Positions 1-9,261 of a stretch of DNA of 64,000 nucleotides are shown here, in pieces. Both the position numbers and the translations under genes were made by a program. Under the pieces are notes generated by a model, which ran no database searches, was not told the origin of the DNA, and was given only the letters and a program-made list of their open reading frames with translations. Each line of letters begins with the position of its first letter. Within the stretch, counting starts at the first letter, position 1. Origin of the DNA: Pseudoxanthomonas dokdonensis (GTDB lineage Bacteria > Pseudomonadota > Gammaproteobacteria > Xanthomonadales > Xanthomonadaceae); the NCBI RefSeq assembly GCF_001431405.1, contig NZ_LDJL01000015.1, positions 62,001 to 126,000 of the forward strand. The letters run 5' to 3'.

Positions 1-72
1 GCCTCGCCCGATCGCCAGGGCCAGGTGCAGGTAGGCGATCCGCAGGCGCTGCCGCCGGCTTCAGGGCAATAG
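1..72 (+). CDS. Possible C-terminal tail of an upstream gene
   Basis: Frame 1 is open from the window edge and ends at a TAG at 70-72. It encodes about 23 Pro/Gln/Gly-rich residues (ending PPASGQ), which look like a disordered C-terminus. There is too little to name a family, and a chance open frame in GC-rich DNA is possible. The stop codon falls at the foot of a perfect hairpin (51-80). Confidence 0.3.
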   Translation, partial: ASPDRQGQVQVGDPQALPPASGQ

Positions 73-80
73 CCGGCGGC
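51..80. repeat. Perfect 10-bp inverted repeat (hairpin)
   Basis: GCCGCCGGCT (51-60) pairs exactly with AGCCGGCGGC (71-80) around a 10-nt loop. It sits across the stop codon of the possible upstream gene and about 140 bases before tdk. No T-run follows, so it is not a canonical intrinsic terminator, but it may stabilise an mRNA end or pause RNA polymerase. Confidence 0.6.
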
Positions 81-222
81 AACCGCTGCGATGGCGATGG
101 CGCTGCTGGTGCCGACATCGCGCCGGACTGCCTGCCAGCGACAAGTCACCGGAGCGGCGATGGCCTCCATCGCGGCTCATGCGCCTCATCAAAAACGGCA
201 GCGGACGCTCTAAAATCGGCGG

Positions 223-855
223 ATGGCCAAGCTCTATTTCTATTATTCGGCGATGAATGCCGGCAAGACCACCACGCTGCTGCAGTCGGCGCACAACTAC
301 CGCGAGCGCGGGATGCGGGTGCTGATCCTGACGCCACGGCTGGATACGCGCGTCGATGAAGGGGTGGTGGCCTCGCGGATCGGTCTGCGCGCGGTGGCGA
401 CCGCCTTCGATGGGGATTCCGATTTGCAGGCGTGCGTGCGGCAGGACATCGATGCGCACGGACCGCTGCATTGCGTGCTGGTCGATGAAGCGCAGTTTCT
501 CAGCCGCGCCCAGGTCTGGCAGTTGAGCGACGTGGTCGATGGCTTGCGGATTCCGGTGCTGTGCTACGGCCTGCGCACCGATTTCCGTGGCGAGCTGTTC
601 GAGGGCAGCCAGTACCTGCTGGCCTGGGCTGACGAGATCAGCGAGATCAAGACGATCTGCCATACCGGCAGCAAGGCCACCATGACCGTGCGCGTCAATG
701 AACAGGGGCTTGCGGTGCGCGATGGGCCGCAGGTGGAGATCGGTGGCAACGATCGCTACGTGTCGGTGAGCCGTGCGGAGTTCAAGAAGGTGGCGCGTGG
801 CGAGGGCCGCATCGAACCCCAGCAGGTGCCATTACCTCTGGATGGCGGTCGTTGA
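223..855 (+). CDS. tdk: Thymidine kinase (type II)
   Basis: It phosphorylates thymidine to dTMP in the cytosolic salvage pathway. The 210-residue product has the type II layout: a P-loop near the N-terminus (AMNAGKTT), the Mg/catalytic segment [10 protein letters not shown], then [17 protein letters not shown] and the thymidine-binding lasso ([12 protein letters not shown]). The zinc ribbon looks lost. The E. coli enzyme, as I recall it, has CFCG and a later C-x2-H, whereas here the positions read CHTG and SRAEF. The last 24 bases overlap the end of the convergent kinase gene. Confidence 0.95.
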   Translation: MAKLYFYYSAMNAGKTTTLLQSAHNYRERGMRVLILTPRLDTRVDEGVVASRIGLRAVATAFDGDSDLQACVRQDIDAHGPLHCVLVDEAQFLSRAQVWQLSDVVDGLRIPVLCYGLRTDFRGELFEGSQYLLAWADEISEIKTICHTGSKATMTVRVNEQGLAVRDGPQVEIGGNDRYVSVSRAEFKKVARGEGRIEPQQVPLPLDGGR

Positions 856-3675
856 TAGCGGCGGCGACAGGCACTGCTCGCGCAGAGAGGCAATCCGGCG
901 TGGGATGACCCCACCATCGGCGCGGGCGATATGCAGGGTCGCATCCAATGTCTGCAGATCACGCAGGGCAAGATCGCGATGGCTGCCGCGGCAGCGGATG
1001 GCATCGGCATGGGCGCGTGCCAGCCATCGCAACTGATCGTACTCGCTGCCCTGGCCCTGCTGCGCGGCCAGTCGATTGAGTTCCTGCAGCGCGCTCACCG
1101 CCTTGCCCTGGCGTTGCCACTGCAGCGCAGCCGACAAGCGGGCATACAGGCTGCGCGGGTGGTCGGGTCCGTAGCCGACCCGGGTCAGCGCCACCGCGCG
1201 CTGGAAGTAGGCATCGGCCGCATCCAGTTTGCCCTGGGCTGCCAGCACCTCGCCGATCAGCCGGTCGGTGTCACCGACCAGTGGATGGCTGGCACCATAT
1301 TGGCGGGCGCGCAACTGGCGTGCTTCGTTGAGTGCTGCCAGCGCTTCGTCCTGCCTGCCGGCGTCATGCAGCACCATGGCGTAGTTGAACAGCCCGCCCG
1401 GCAGTTGGCGGCGGCCGTCGGGCGTTCGCCAGGTCCGCACCGCACGCGCCATCAGTTGCAGTGCACGCTCCTGTTCCCCCAACTGCCAGGCGATCATGCC
1501 CAGCGCGTTCCAGCCGGCGGCGGTCTGCGGGTGGCCCGGCCCCATCGCCGCCAGTGTGCTGGCCTGGATCTCGCGCAAGGCCTGCTGCGCCAAGCGATAT
1601 TCACCGACGTCGGCCTGCAGGCTGGCCAGCTGGCGACGCAGTTCCAGCGTCACTGGATGATCGGCACCGTGCACCTCGCGTGACAGCGTCAGCGCACGTT
1701 GCAGGCTGGCGCGGGCGGCGGCGACCTCGCCGCGGTCGCGTTGCAGCACGGCGATGCTGCGCTCGATATCGATGCTGACCGGTGTCCGCTCCGGCACGTG
1801 TTGACCCAGGTAGGAGAGGGCCCCCTGGTAACCCCGCCAGGCTTCGTCGAGATTGCCCTGGTCCTGATCCAGCGACGCCAGATTCCACAGGTTCTCGGCC
1901 ACGCCGGCATGATCCTGCAGTTGCACCCGCAGCTTATGCGATTGCTGGAAGTGCTCCCGGGCGCCCTGGAAATCGCCGTTTGATCGCTGGCAGCGGCCGA
2001 CGGCGGTCAGCAGCGAGGCAACATGCGCCGGCAGCTGGGCTTGCAGTGCTTCCCATGCCGGCACTTCCCGTGCCAGCAGCTGCGTGCATTCGCCCGAGCG
2101 ACCCAGCAGATTGAGCGCACGTGCGCGCATGGTCAGCGATTCCAGCCGCAGCCGTGGCGGAACCGAGGACAACGATTGCAGCAACGCCTGTTGCTTCTGC
2201 AGCAGCGCCTGCGCCTCGCGGTAGTCGCCCAGGCCCAGGTGCAGGCGGGCGATGGTGCCCATCAGCTCGGCATGGGTCAGCGGTTGCCGCGCCAGCTCGG
2301 CGGCGCCACGTGCCTCACCGGCCTGCAGCAGCGCGCGCGCGTCGTACAGGCGTCCGCGCTGGGCCACGCCGGCGTTGTCGAACAGGCCGATCATGAAGCG
2401 CTGCATGGCCTGCGCGCGCTGCGCCTCGCGGCGTGTCTGTTCGCCCTGCCACACGCTGACCAGCAATGCGCCAAGCAACGCCAGCGCGACCAGTGAACCG
2501 AACAGGATCACCACCCGGTGGCGGCTGACATATTTCACCATCCGGTAGCCAAGACTCTGCGATCGCGCCTGCACTGGCCGCCCCTGCAGGTGCTGCTGGA
2601 TGTCGCGTGCCAGCGCTTCGACCGACGGATAGCGATGTACCGGTGCCTTGGCCAGCGCTTTCAGGATGATGTTGTCGAGGTCACCGCGCAGGCGGCGCGC
2701 ATCGCGGCGCACGTAAACAGACGTGTTGGCACTGCCATCGGGATTGCGCTGGATGGCCAGTGACGGACGCAGCGGATCCACGGCCAGGATCGCCTCTTCC
2801 CACTCGGCATCGGTCTGCCGGCGCAGCCGGTATGGCTTGGCCCGGCTCAGCAGCTCGTACAACACCACGCCCAGTGAATAGACGTCGGTGCGGGTGGTCA
2901 CCAGTTCGCCGCGGATCTGCTCGGGCGCGGCGTAGTGCAGGGTGAAGGCGCGGATTTCGGTGCGTGGGTGCAGTGGCGGTGGCGCATCGTCATCGTCGAG
3001 CAGCTTGGCGATGCCGAAGTCCAGCAGGCGCACTTCGCCGCTGGCGGTCACCAGGATGTTGGATGGCTTGAGGTCGCGATGGACGATCAGGTTGGCGTGG
3101 GCGTGGCTGACCGCCTCGCATACCTGCGCGAACAGTGCCAGCCGTTCGTCGATGGACAGCCCATGCTCGCGCGCGTACTCGTTGATCGGCAGGCCTTCGG
3201 CATATTCCAGCGCCAGGTAGGGCTGGCCGCGTTCATCGATGCCGGCATCCAGCAGGCGGGCGATATTGGGATGCTCCAGCCGCGCCAGGATTTCGCGTTC
3301 GCGACTGAAGCGCAGCCGCAGGTTGGGATCGGCCAGGCCGGGCCGCAGCAGTTTCAGTGCGACCCGCCGCTGGTACAGGCCGTCGGCGCGGCTCGCCAGC
3401 CAGACCATCCCCATGCCACCTTCACCCAGCAGCGTTTCCAGCTGATAGGGGCCAACCCGGGTGCCGGTGTGCGAGTGCTGGTCGGGTTTGTCGATCAGCG
3501 GAGCGACGAGGAAGTCGTCATTGTCCTGCTCCATCGCCAGCAATGCTTCGACATCACTGGCCAGCTCAGGGTCCTGCGCGCGCAGCGTCGCCAGCCGCGC
3601 GGCGCGCGCGTCCGCCTGCAGTTCCAGCAGCACGTCCAGCAACGGTGATACGCGCTTCCAGCGGGCGGCATCCAT
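832..3675 (-). CDS. Membrane Ser/Thr protein kinase with TPR-like C-terminal domain
   Basis: This 947-residue Hanks-type kinase has a glycine loop GEGGMG (84-89), VALK lysine 108, HRDLKPSN (from 199) and DFG (219-221). A hydrophobic helix at about 388-409 is followed by some 530 residues of Ala/Leu/Arg-rich helical repeats resembling TPRs, which would lie in the periplasm. The open frame extends further upstream, but the Met at 3675 opens a typical sequence 13 bases after the ECF sigma gene, so I start there. Ser/Thr kinase and ECF pairs are known stress switches (EcfK-PknS in Xanthomonas, EcfP-PknT in Vibrio) in which the kinase activates the sigma factor. That role here is inference. Confidence 0.9.
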   Translation of the reverse strand: MDAARWKRVSPLLDVLLELQADARAARLATLRAQDPELASDVEALLAMEQDNDDFLVAPLIDKPDQHSHTGTRVGPYQLETLLGEGGMGMVWLASRADGLYQRRVALKLLRPGLADPNLRLRFSREREILARLEHPNIARLLDAGIDERGQPYLALEYAEGLPINEYAREHGLSIDERLALFAQVCEAVSHAHANLIVHRDLKPSNILVTASGEVRLLDFGIAKLLDDDDAPPPLHPRTEIRAFTLHYAAPEQIRGELVTTRTDVYSLGVVLYELLSRAKPYRLRRQTDAEWEEAILAVDPLRPSLAIQRNPDGSANTSVYVRRDARRLRGDLDNIILKALAKAPVHRYPSVEALARDIQQHLQGRPVQARSQSLGYRMVKYVSRHRVVILFGSLVALALLGALLVSVWQGEQTRREAQRAQAMQRFMIGLFDNAGVAQRGRLYDARALLQAGEARGAAELARQPLTHAELMGTIARLHLGLGDYREAQALLQKQQALLQSLSSVPPRLRLESLTMRARALNLLGRSGECTQLLAREVPAWEALQAQLPAHVASLLTAVGRCQRSNGDFQGAREHFQQSHKLRVQLQDHAGVAENLWNLASLDQDQGNLDEAWRGYQGALSYLGQHVPERTPVSIDIERSIAVLQRDRGEVAAARASLQRALTLSREVHGADHPVTLELRRQLASLQADVGEYRLAQQALREIQASTLAAMGPGHPQTAAGWNALGMIAWQLGEQERALQLMARAVRTWRTPDGRRQLPGGLFNYAMVLHDAGRQDEALAALNEARQLRARQYGASHPLVGDTDRLIGEVLAAQGKLDAADAYFQRAVALTRVGYGPDHPRSLYARLSAALQWQRQGKAVSALQELNRLAAQQGQGSEYDQLRWLARAHADAIRCRGSHRDLALRDLQTLDATLHIARADGGVIPRRIASLREQCLSPPLSTTAIQR

Positions 3676-3688
3676 CGCCGGGGCCGAC

Positions 3689-4255
3689 TCAGTCGTCCTG
3701 CATGTCGGCCAGCAGGAACAGCCGCGCCTTCTGCCAGTCGCGGCGGATGCTGCGCTCGGAGCGCTGCAGCAGTTCAGCGATTTCCAGTTCCGAAAGGCCG
3801 GCGAAGTAACGCAACTCCACGACCTTGGCCAGGCGCTCGTCGGCTGCGCCCAGTTTGTCCAGCGCCGCATTCAGCGCCAGCATGTCTTCGTCCAGGCGCA
3901 GGTGGCCTTCCAGTTCCTCGGGGATTTCCGCCACCCGCTTGAGGTCGCCACCACGTTTGCGGGCCAGCCGGCTGCGCGCGTAATCGACCACCACGCTGCG
4001 CATGGAAGAAGCCGCGTAGGCGAAGAAATGCGCGCGGTCCTCGAACCTGGCCCCGCCAGTGGACCCAATCAGCTTGAGGTAGGACTCATGCACCAGCGCG
4101 GTCGCGTCCAGGGTATGGCCGTGCTGCCCCGACAACTGGCGCCGGGCCATGGTGTGCAGTTCCTGGTACAGCGTGGACAGCACGCGGTCGAGCGCATCAC
4201 GGTTGCCGTTGCGTGCCGAGTCCAGCCACAACGTGATGTCGGGTGTGTCGTTCAT
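3689..4255 (-). CDS. ECF sigma factor, kinase-associated type
   Basis: The 188-residue protein has sigma region 2 (FFAYAASSMRSVVVDYARSR) and a region 4 helix-turn-helix (LSELEIAELLQRSERSIRRD). It resembles the ECF class encoded beside Ser/Thr kinases, and no anti-sigma gene is visible. The start at 4255 is preceded by AGGAAGG at good spacing, and longer in-frame starts add residues unlike any sigma factor. It lies directly upstream of the kinase and is probably cotranscribed with it. Target promoters cannot be predicted from the window. Confidence 0.9.
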   Translation of the reverse strand: MNDTPDITLWLDSARNGNRDALDRVLSTLYQELHTMARRQLSGQHGHTLDATALVHESYLKLIGSTGGARFEDRAHFFAYAASSMRSVVVDYARSRLARKRGGDLKRVAEIPEELEGHLRLDEDMLALNAALDKLGAADERLAKVVELRYFAGLSELEIAELLQRSERSIRRDWQKARLFLLADMQDD

Positions 4256-4426
4256 GAGCCTTCCTGTGCTGACAGCGTGCTGAATATAGCTGCAAATGAG
4301 ATTGGAAGGCACAAACAGCCGATGCGGGGCGGTGGTTGATGGGGCGCGAAGGTGGCGCGAAGCGGGGGAATCCCGCCTTCCAAGGCGGCAGAGGCGCACC
4401 GAAGGGCCATCGTCAGGCGACCGGCT

Positions 4427-5239
4427 TCAGCGCTGGCAGCTGCCACACCAGACGGTAGCGCGCTGGCCGACGCTGGCATGCCGCAACGGCCGTCCGCAGT
4501 GCAGGCATGGCAAGCCGTCGCGGCCATAGACCGACAGCTCCTGCTCGAAATACCCCGGTGCCCCGTCCGGACTGATGAAGTCGCGCAGGGTGGTACCGCC
4601 GCGCTGGATCGCCTGCTCGAGGATCACCTTCACCTCGGCGGCCAATCGCCGGTAGCGCTCACGGGACACCGCGCCGGCGGCCCGCAATGGTGATATCCCG
4701 GCCTGGAACAGGCTTTCGGCGGCGTAGATGTTGCCGACCCCGACCACCACGGCCTGATCCATCAGAAAGGTCTTGACCGGTGCTTTGCGTCCGCGACTGC
4801 GCTCGAACAGATAGTCGCCGCTGAAATCCTCCGACAGCGGCTCCGGTCCCAGCGCCTGCAGCAGCTCGTGGACCTGCCCGGCCGGCTGCCACAGCAGGCT
4901 GCCAAAACGACGTGGATCGTTGAAGCGCAGCACGCGGCCGTCGTCCAGCGCGATGTCGACATGATCATGCGCGCGTAGCGGGGTATCGCCAGGCAGCACC
5001 CGCAGGCTGCCGGACATGCCCAGGTGCAGCAGCGCGCTGCCGTCATCCACATCCAGCAACAGGTACTTGGCACGGCGGCGTACCTGCTTGATCCGCTGCC
5101 CGGGCAGCTGCTCGCTGATCTCCGCCGGGATTGGCCAGCGCAGGTTGGCGCGGCGCAGGGTTACCTGTTCGATGCGGCGGCCTTGCACATGCGGGGCCAG
5201 GCCGCGGCGGGTGGTTTCTACTTCGGGTAGTTCGGGCAT
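4427..5239 (-). CDS. mutM: Formamidopyrimidine-DNA glycosylase (Fpg)
   Basis: It excises 8-oxoguanine and ring-opened purines and nicks the abasic site. The N-terminus MPELPEVE supplies the Pro1 nucleophile and catalytic Glu after Met removal. [18 protein letters not shown] and a C-terminal zinc finger (C-x2-C-x16-C-x2-C ending WCGSCQR) complete the Fpg signature. At 270 residues the length is normal. It starts 19 bases after the ABC ATPase gene on the same strand, so cotranscription is likely. Confidence 0.97.
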   Translation of the reverse strand: MPELPEVETTRRGLAPHVQGRRIEQVTLRRANLRWPIPAEISEQLPGQRIKQVRRRAKYLLLDVDDGSALLHLGMSGSLRVLPGDTPLRAHDHVDIALDDGRVLRFNDPRRFGSLLWQPAGQVHELLQALGPEPLSEDFSGDYLFERSRGRKAPVKTFLMDQAVVVGVGNIYAAESLFQAGISPLRAAGAVSRERYRRLAAEVKVILEQAIQRGGTTLRDFISPDGAPGYFEQELSVYGRDGLPCLHCGRPLRHASVGQRATVWCGSCQR

Positions 5240-5258
5240 GGGTCCAGTCTAGTGCCTG

Positions 5259-6134
5259 TCATGGATGGTGGCTGCTTTCCGATGGCCAGGCCGCTGCTAC
5301 CGCCCGGTAGCGGCCGTCCTCGCGGCAGACCCTGACCTCGCCGCCATAGGCATGTGACAGCAGTTCACTGGTCAACACCCGTGCCGGGGTGCCGTCGGCC
5401 AGCAGCTTGCCCTGCTGCAGCAGGATGATCCGCTCGAAGGCGGGAATGATCTCTTCGAGATGATGGGTGACCAGCACCAGGGTGATGCCTTGCCCGGCCA
5501 GTTCCGACAACAGTGCCAGGAACTGCTGCTGCGCCACCACGTCGAGGCCGGCGGTCGGCTCGTCCAGCAACAGCGCCAGTGGCTGGTGCACCAGCGCACG
5601 GGCGATCAGCACCCGGCGCGCTTCGCCGGTGGACAGCTCGGCCAGCAGGCGCGGGGCCAGATGGCCGGCCTGCACGCGCTCAAGCGCCACCTGCGCCTGC
5701 GCTTCCATCGCCGGGTCGATCGTGGCATCGGGCGGGATCACGAAACTGGCGAAAAAACCGCTGAGCACCGCTTCGCGCGCGCTGAGCTGGTGCATTTCCT
5801 GCAGCCGCTGGCCAAGGTCACCGCTGACCAGACCCAGCTGGCTGCGCAGATCGGTGATCCGCCAGCGCTGCATGCCCAGCACCCGCACCGGCGTTTCACC
5901 CTCGCGCGCCAGCGGGTACAGCTCGCGGTTGATCAGCTTGATGAAGGTCGATTTGCCGCAACCGTTGGGACCGAGCAGCACGCTGTGCTGGCCCAGGCGG
6001 ATGCGCAGTGACAGCTGGTCCAGGACGACTGCCTCGCCGCGGATCACGGTCGCGCGGTCCAGCGCGATCAGATCCAGTGGATCCGGTGTCAGCTGGTCAG
6101 CGGCAGCGGGCAGGGAAACGTCTTCGACATTCAT
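5259..6134 (-). CDS. ABC transporter ATP-binding protein (ModF/YlmA-like)
   Basis: The 291-residue single-domain ATPase has Walker A GPNGCGKST (55-63), signature LSTGEARRVLIARAL, Walker B LALLLDEPTAGLD and a switch His (VTHHLEEI). No permease is encoded nearby. Stand-alone ATPases of this type occur as ModF/YlmA-like proteins whose partner is unknown. The start at 6134 (MNVEDVS) is preferred over longer in-frame starts that add a Cys/Trp-rich tail unlike the family. Confidence 0.85.
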   Translation of the reverse strand: MNVEDVSLPAAADQLTPDPLDLIALDRATVIRGEAVVLDQLSLRIRLGQHSVLLGPNGCGKSTFIKLINRELYPLAREGETPVRVLGMQRWRITDLRSQLGLVSGDLGQRLQEMHQLSAREAVLSGFFASFVIPPDATIDPAMEAQAQVALERVQAGHLAPRLLAELSTGEARRVLIARALVHQPLALLLDEPTAGLDVVAQQQFLALLSELAGQGITLVLVTHHLEEIIPAFERIILLQQGKLLADGTPARVLTSELLSHAYGGEVRVCREDGRYRAVAAAWPSESSHHP

Positions 6135-6312
6135 CGGCAGCGGGCAACAGGGAGCAGCCTGCATCTTCGCATCCCACCACCCCGCGTGGCCAAGGCGGCG
6201 CTGCATGCAAGCATGAACACCATGCGCCGGCGTCGGGTGAAATCCGGCCGCGGCGGCCGCATCATAGAGGTTGCGGCGGGCTGGGCGCCCGCATCTTGTC
6301 TGGAGTGGCGTG

Positions 6313-7512
6313 ATGTCTCAAACATGGCTTGAATGGTTGACCGGCGGCCTGGTCGGGCTGGGCTGGTGGGAACTGCTGGCAGTGCTGCTGGTGGTGACCC
6401 AGCTGACCATTTTTTCGGTCACCCTGTACCTGCATCGAAGCCAGGCGCATCGCGGCGTCGATTTCCATCCGCTGCTCAATCATTGCTTCCGTTTCTGGAC
6501 CTGGCTGACCACGTCGATGATCACCCGCGAATGGGTGGCCATCCATCGCAAGCACCACGCCAAGGTGGAGACTGATGAAGATCCGCACAGCCCGCGGACC
6601 AAGGGCATCGGCAACGTGTTCTGGCGCGGGGTCGAGCTGTACCGCGAGGCGCGCTGGCAGCGCGAGGACATCGAGCAGTACGGCAAGGGTGCACCCGATG
6701 ACTGGCTGGAACGGCACCTGTACACGCCACACGCGACGATGGGGCCGGTGCTGCTCTTGTTCATCAATACGGTGTTGTTCGGCCTGCCCGGGATTGCCTT
6801 GTGGGCGATCCAGATGGCATGGATTCCGTTCTGGGCCGCCGGCGTGGTCAACGGGCTGGGGCACTGGTGGGGTTACCGCAACTTCGAGTCCGCCGATACC
6901 TCCACCAACCTCACCCCATGGGGGTTGTGGATTGGTGGCGAGGAACTGCACAACAACCATCATGCATTCCCGAGCTCGGCGCGCTTTTCAATGCGCCGCT
7001 GGGAACTGGACATCGGCTGGCTGGCCATCAAGTCGCTGGAAAAGGTTGGATTGGCCAAGGTGCTGCGGGTCGCTCCCAGCCTGGATATCCGCCCCAACAT
7101 CAGCGTGCCTGACACCGACACGCTCAAGGCGCTGCTGTCGCACCGGTTCCTGGCGATGACCGAATACCAGCGCAACGTGCTCAAGCCGGCCCTGCGCGAG
7201 GAAGCGGCCGCCGCTGGCGCTCGCCTGCGGGCATTGCTGCCCGGCAAACTGCGGCGCGGACTGGTCGATGACGGGCGCTGGCTGAAGCCCGAAGCGCGCG
7301 CGCAGCTGCAGGCCTTCGTCGCCCAGCGGCCGCGCATCCGCGCGCTGGTCGAACACCGCAAGCGCCTGGCCGGCGTGCTGGAAGCGCGCAGCCACGACGC
7401 CGGCGAGCGCCTGCGCCAGCTGCAGGCCTGGTGCCAGGAAGCCGAAGCCAGCGGCATCCGTGCCTTGCAGGAATATTCGCAGCGGTTGAAAGGCTACGCC
7501 CTGGCCCACTAG
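6313..7512 (+). CDS. Fatty acid desaturase (DesA-like, acyl-lipid delta-9 type)
   Basis: This is a membrane di-iron desaturase introducing a double bond into acyl chains of membrane lipids. The three histidine boxes are HRSQAH, HRKHH and HNNHH, between four hydrophobic segments. After the last box there is a charged helical tail of roughly 120 residues, which I recall from DesA-type bacterial enzymes of about 395 residues. The start MSQTWLEW at 6313 is preferred over the upstream Met at 6271. A strong hairpin follows the stop codon directly. Confidence 0.92.
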   Translation: MSQTWLEWLTGGLVGLGWWELLAVLLVVTQLTIFSVTLYLHRSQAHRGVDFHPLLNHCFRFWTWLTTSMITREWVAIHRKHHAKVETDEDPHSPRTKGIGNVFWRGVELYREARWQREDIEQYGKGAPDDWLERHLYTPHATMGPVLLLFINTVLFGLPGIALWAIQMAWIPFWAAGVVNGLGHWWGYRNFESADTSTNLTPWGLWIGGEELHNNHHAFPSSARFSMRRWELDIGWLAIKSLEKVGLAKVLRVAPSLDIRPNISVPDTDTLKALLSHRFLAMTEYQRNVLKPALREEAAAAGARLRALLPGKLRRGLVDDGRWLKPEARAQLQAFVAQRPRIRALVEHRKRLAGVLEARSHDAGERLRQLQAWCQEAEASGIRALQEYSQRLKGYALAH

Positions 7513-7534
7513 TGGGCAGGGCGGACCCTGCCCA
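7513..7534 (+). terminator. Hairpin directly after the desaturase gene
   Basis: TGGGCAGGG (7513-7521) and CCCTGCCCA (7526-7534) form a perfect 9-bp stem with a 4-nt loop starting one base after the stop codon. There is no U-tract, so it may be a weak or factor-dependent terminator, or an mRNA-stabilising hairpin. Confidence 0.45.
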
Positions 7535-7607
7535 TCTGCGCGGACGGTTTGCTGGTCGGCCGCGCCAGAAACCAATCAGACAAGGCTCATTCCATCACCA
7601 TCACGCC

Positions 7608-7949
7608 ATGATCCGCATGCGTCACCTCCTGATCTGCCTGCCGTGGTGCTGGCTGCCGATGGCAGCCTCGGCACAGGTCAGCGCGACCAGCGATTACCTG
7701 GCGCGGATGGACCGCGATGGCGATGGGCGGGTCAGCCTGTCCGAGTACCAGCAATGGATGAGCTACGCATTCGATGCACGTGATGCCGATGGCGACGGCG
7801 TGCTGGCGGCGGCGGAACTGCCCGGTGGCAAGGGCGCACCGATCAGCCGCGCCAGCCATCTGCAGATCCTGGCGCAGCGGTTCCAGCGCCAGGATGCCAA
7901 TCGCGATGGCTATCTGAGTGCCCGCGAACTGGCGGCGCCGCCCCTGTAG
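7608..7949 (+). CDS. Small exported EF-hand protein
   Basis: The product (113 residues) starts with a probable signal peptide (LLICLPWCWLPMAASAQ) and carries three calcium-loop-like motifs: DRDGDGRVSLSE, DADGDGVLAAAE and DANRDGYLSARE. It is likely a periplasmic or secreted calcium-binding protein. The Met at 7617 is an alternative start, and neither has a clear Shine-Dalgarno sequence. Its ligand and partners are unknown. Confidence 0.8.
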   Translation: MIRMRHLLICLPWCWLPMAASAQVSATSDYLARMDRDGDGRVSLSEYQQWMSYAFDARDADGDGVLAAAELPGGKGAPISRASHLQILAQRFQRQDANRDGYLSARELAAPPL

Positions 7950-7980
7950 GCGAACCGCGGCGGCGCTGATGCAGCGGCGG

Positions 7981-9105
7981 TCAGCCGTGCCGAGCCAGTG
8001 ACTTGGCACGCGCCGCCAGCCGGCTGGCCGATTGCAACGGCCAGCGGGAGAAATCGGTGGGATCGCCACCCAATTGTTTTTCCGCATGCAGCGGCCACTG
8101 CGGATCGACCAGGGCCTGCCGTGCCAGCGCCACCAGATCCGCATCGCCGTTATTGATAATCGACTGCGCCTGCCGTGGATCGGTGATCAGGCCGACGGCC
8201 ATCGTCGCCACGCCGGTCTGCTCGCGGATGCGGCGCGCATACGGCACCTGGTAGCCGGGGCCACCCGGCCCCTCGTAGCTCGACGTGATACCGCCTGACG
8301 AGCAATCCACCACATCCACGCCGAGGGCTTTGAGCGCGTGGCAGAACTCCACGCTGTCATCCAGCTGCCAGCCACCGGCGGCGGCATCGATGGCGGAAAT
8401 GCGTACCAGCAGTGGCTTGTCGTCTGGCCAGGCCTTGCGTACCGCGGCAATCACCCGCAACGGGAAACGCATGCGATGTTGCAGGCTGCCGCCATAGGCA
8501 TCGTCGCGCTGGTTGGACAGCGGCGACAGGAACTGGTGCAGCAGGTAACCGTGCGCGCAATGCACTTCGACCATGTCAAAGCCCGCCGCCTCGGCACGCC
8601 GGGTGGCGTCGACGAAGGCCTGGCAGATCGCTTCCATGCCGGCCTCGTCCAGGGCCACCGGCTGCGGGTAGTCGTCGGCATGGGCAAGCACGCTGGGTGC
8701 CACGGTCTGCCACGCCACTTCGCCACGCTGGCGCAGATCACCGGCGTCCAGGGCGGTGCCACCATGCCAGGGGCGCCGCGTCGATGCCTTGCGCCCGGCG
8801 TGTGCCAGCTGGATGGCGGCGATCGTGCCCTGTGACTTCAGGAACGTGGCGATGCGCGCCAGCGCGCCGGCCTGGCTGTCGTTCCAGATACCGACATCGC
8901 CCGGGCTGATGCGGCCTTCGGGGGTAACCGCCGAGGCTTCCACCATGACCGTGCCGAAACCACCTAGCGCGAACCGCGACAGATGCGCGAAGTGCCAGTC
9001 ATTGACCATGCCTTCGGCGGCCGAGTACTGGCACATCGGTGATACCACCAGGCGATTGGGCAGGGTGATGGCGCGCAGTGGCAGCGGTGAGAACAGGTCG
9101 GTCAT
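7981..9105 (-). CDS. NADH:flavin oxidoreductase, Old Yellow Enzyme family (YqjM/XenA-like)
   Basis: This 374-residue FMN TIM-barrel enzyme reduces activated C=C bonds (enals, enones, nitro compounds) with NAD(P)H. Diagnostic segments are VVSPMCQYSAAEGMVNDWH (with the class-specific Cys), AIQLAHAGRKAS, EVHCAHGYLLHQFLSP and the FMN-phosphate segment near MAVGLI. The physiological substrate cannot be told from sequence. It is monocistronic between unrelated genes. Confidence 0.93.
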   Translation of the reverse strand: MTDLFSPLPLRAITLPNRLVVSPMCQYSAAEGMVNDWHFAHLSRFALGGFGTVMVEASAVTPEGRISPGDVGIWNDSQAGALARIATFLKSQGTIAAIQLAHAGRKASTRRPWHGGTALDAGDLRQRGEVAWQTVAPSVLAHADDYPQPVALDEAGMEAICQAFVDATRRAEAAGFDMVEVHCAHGYLLHQFLSPLSNQRDDAYGGSLQHRMRFPLRVIAAVRKAWPDDKPLLVRISAIDAAAGGWQLDDSVEFCHALKALGVDVVDCSSGGITSSYEGPGGPGYQVPYARRIREQTGVATMAVGLITDPRQAQSIINNGDADLVALARQALVDPQWPLHAEKQLGGDPTDFSRWPLQSASRLAARAKSLARHG

Positions 9106-9181
9106 GGATGATGTCCCGGTGGGCGAATGACGATTCTGCCATCGCTGTCATCAGCGCACGGTTAACCACGGCCACCGGCGC

Positions 9182-9210
9182 AAAAAAAACGCCGGCCACC
9201 AGGGCCGGCG
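9182..9210 (-). terminator. Intrinsic terminator for the carrier-porin transcript
   Basis: Read on the minus strand, CGCCGGCC pairs with GGCCGGCG around a 5-nt loop and is followed by eight T residues. It lies about 50 bases beyond the stop codon of the MHS carrier gene. Confidence 0.9.
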
Positions 9211-9261
9211 TGAGGAGACCGGACAACAGCGTCCGGCGGGGGAGAGCGGTGTCGCGTGGAC

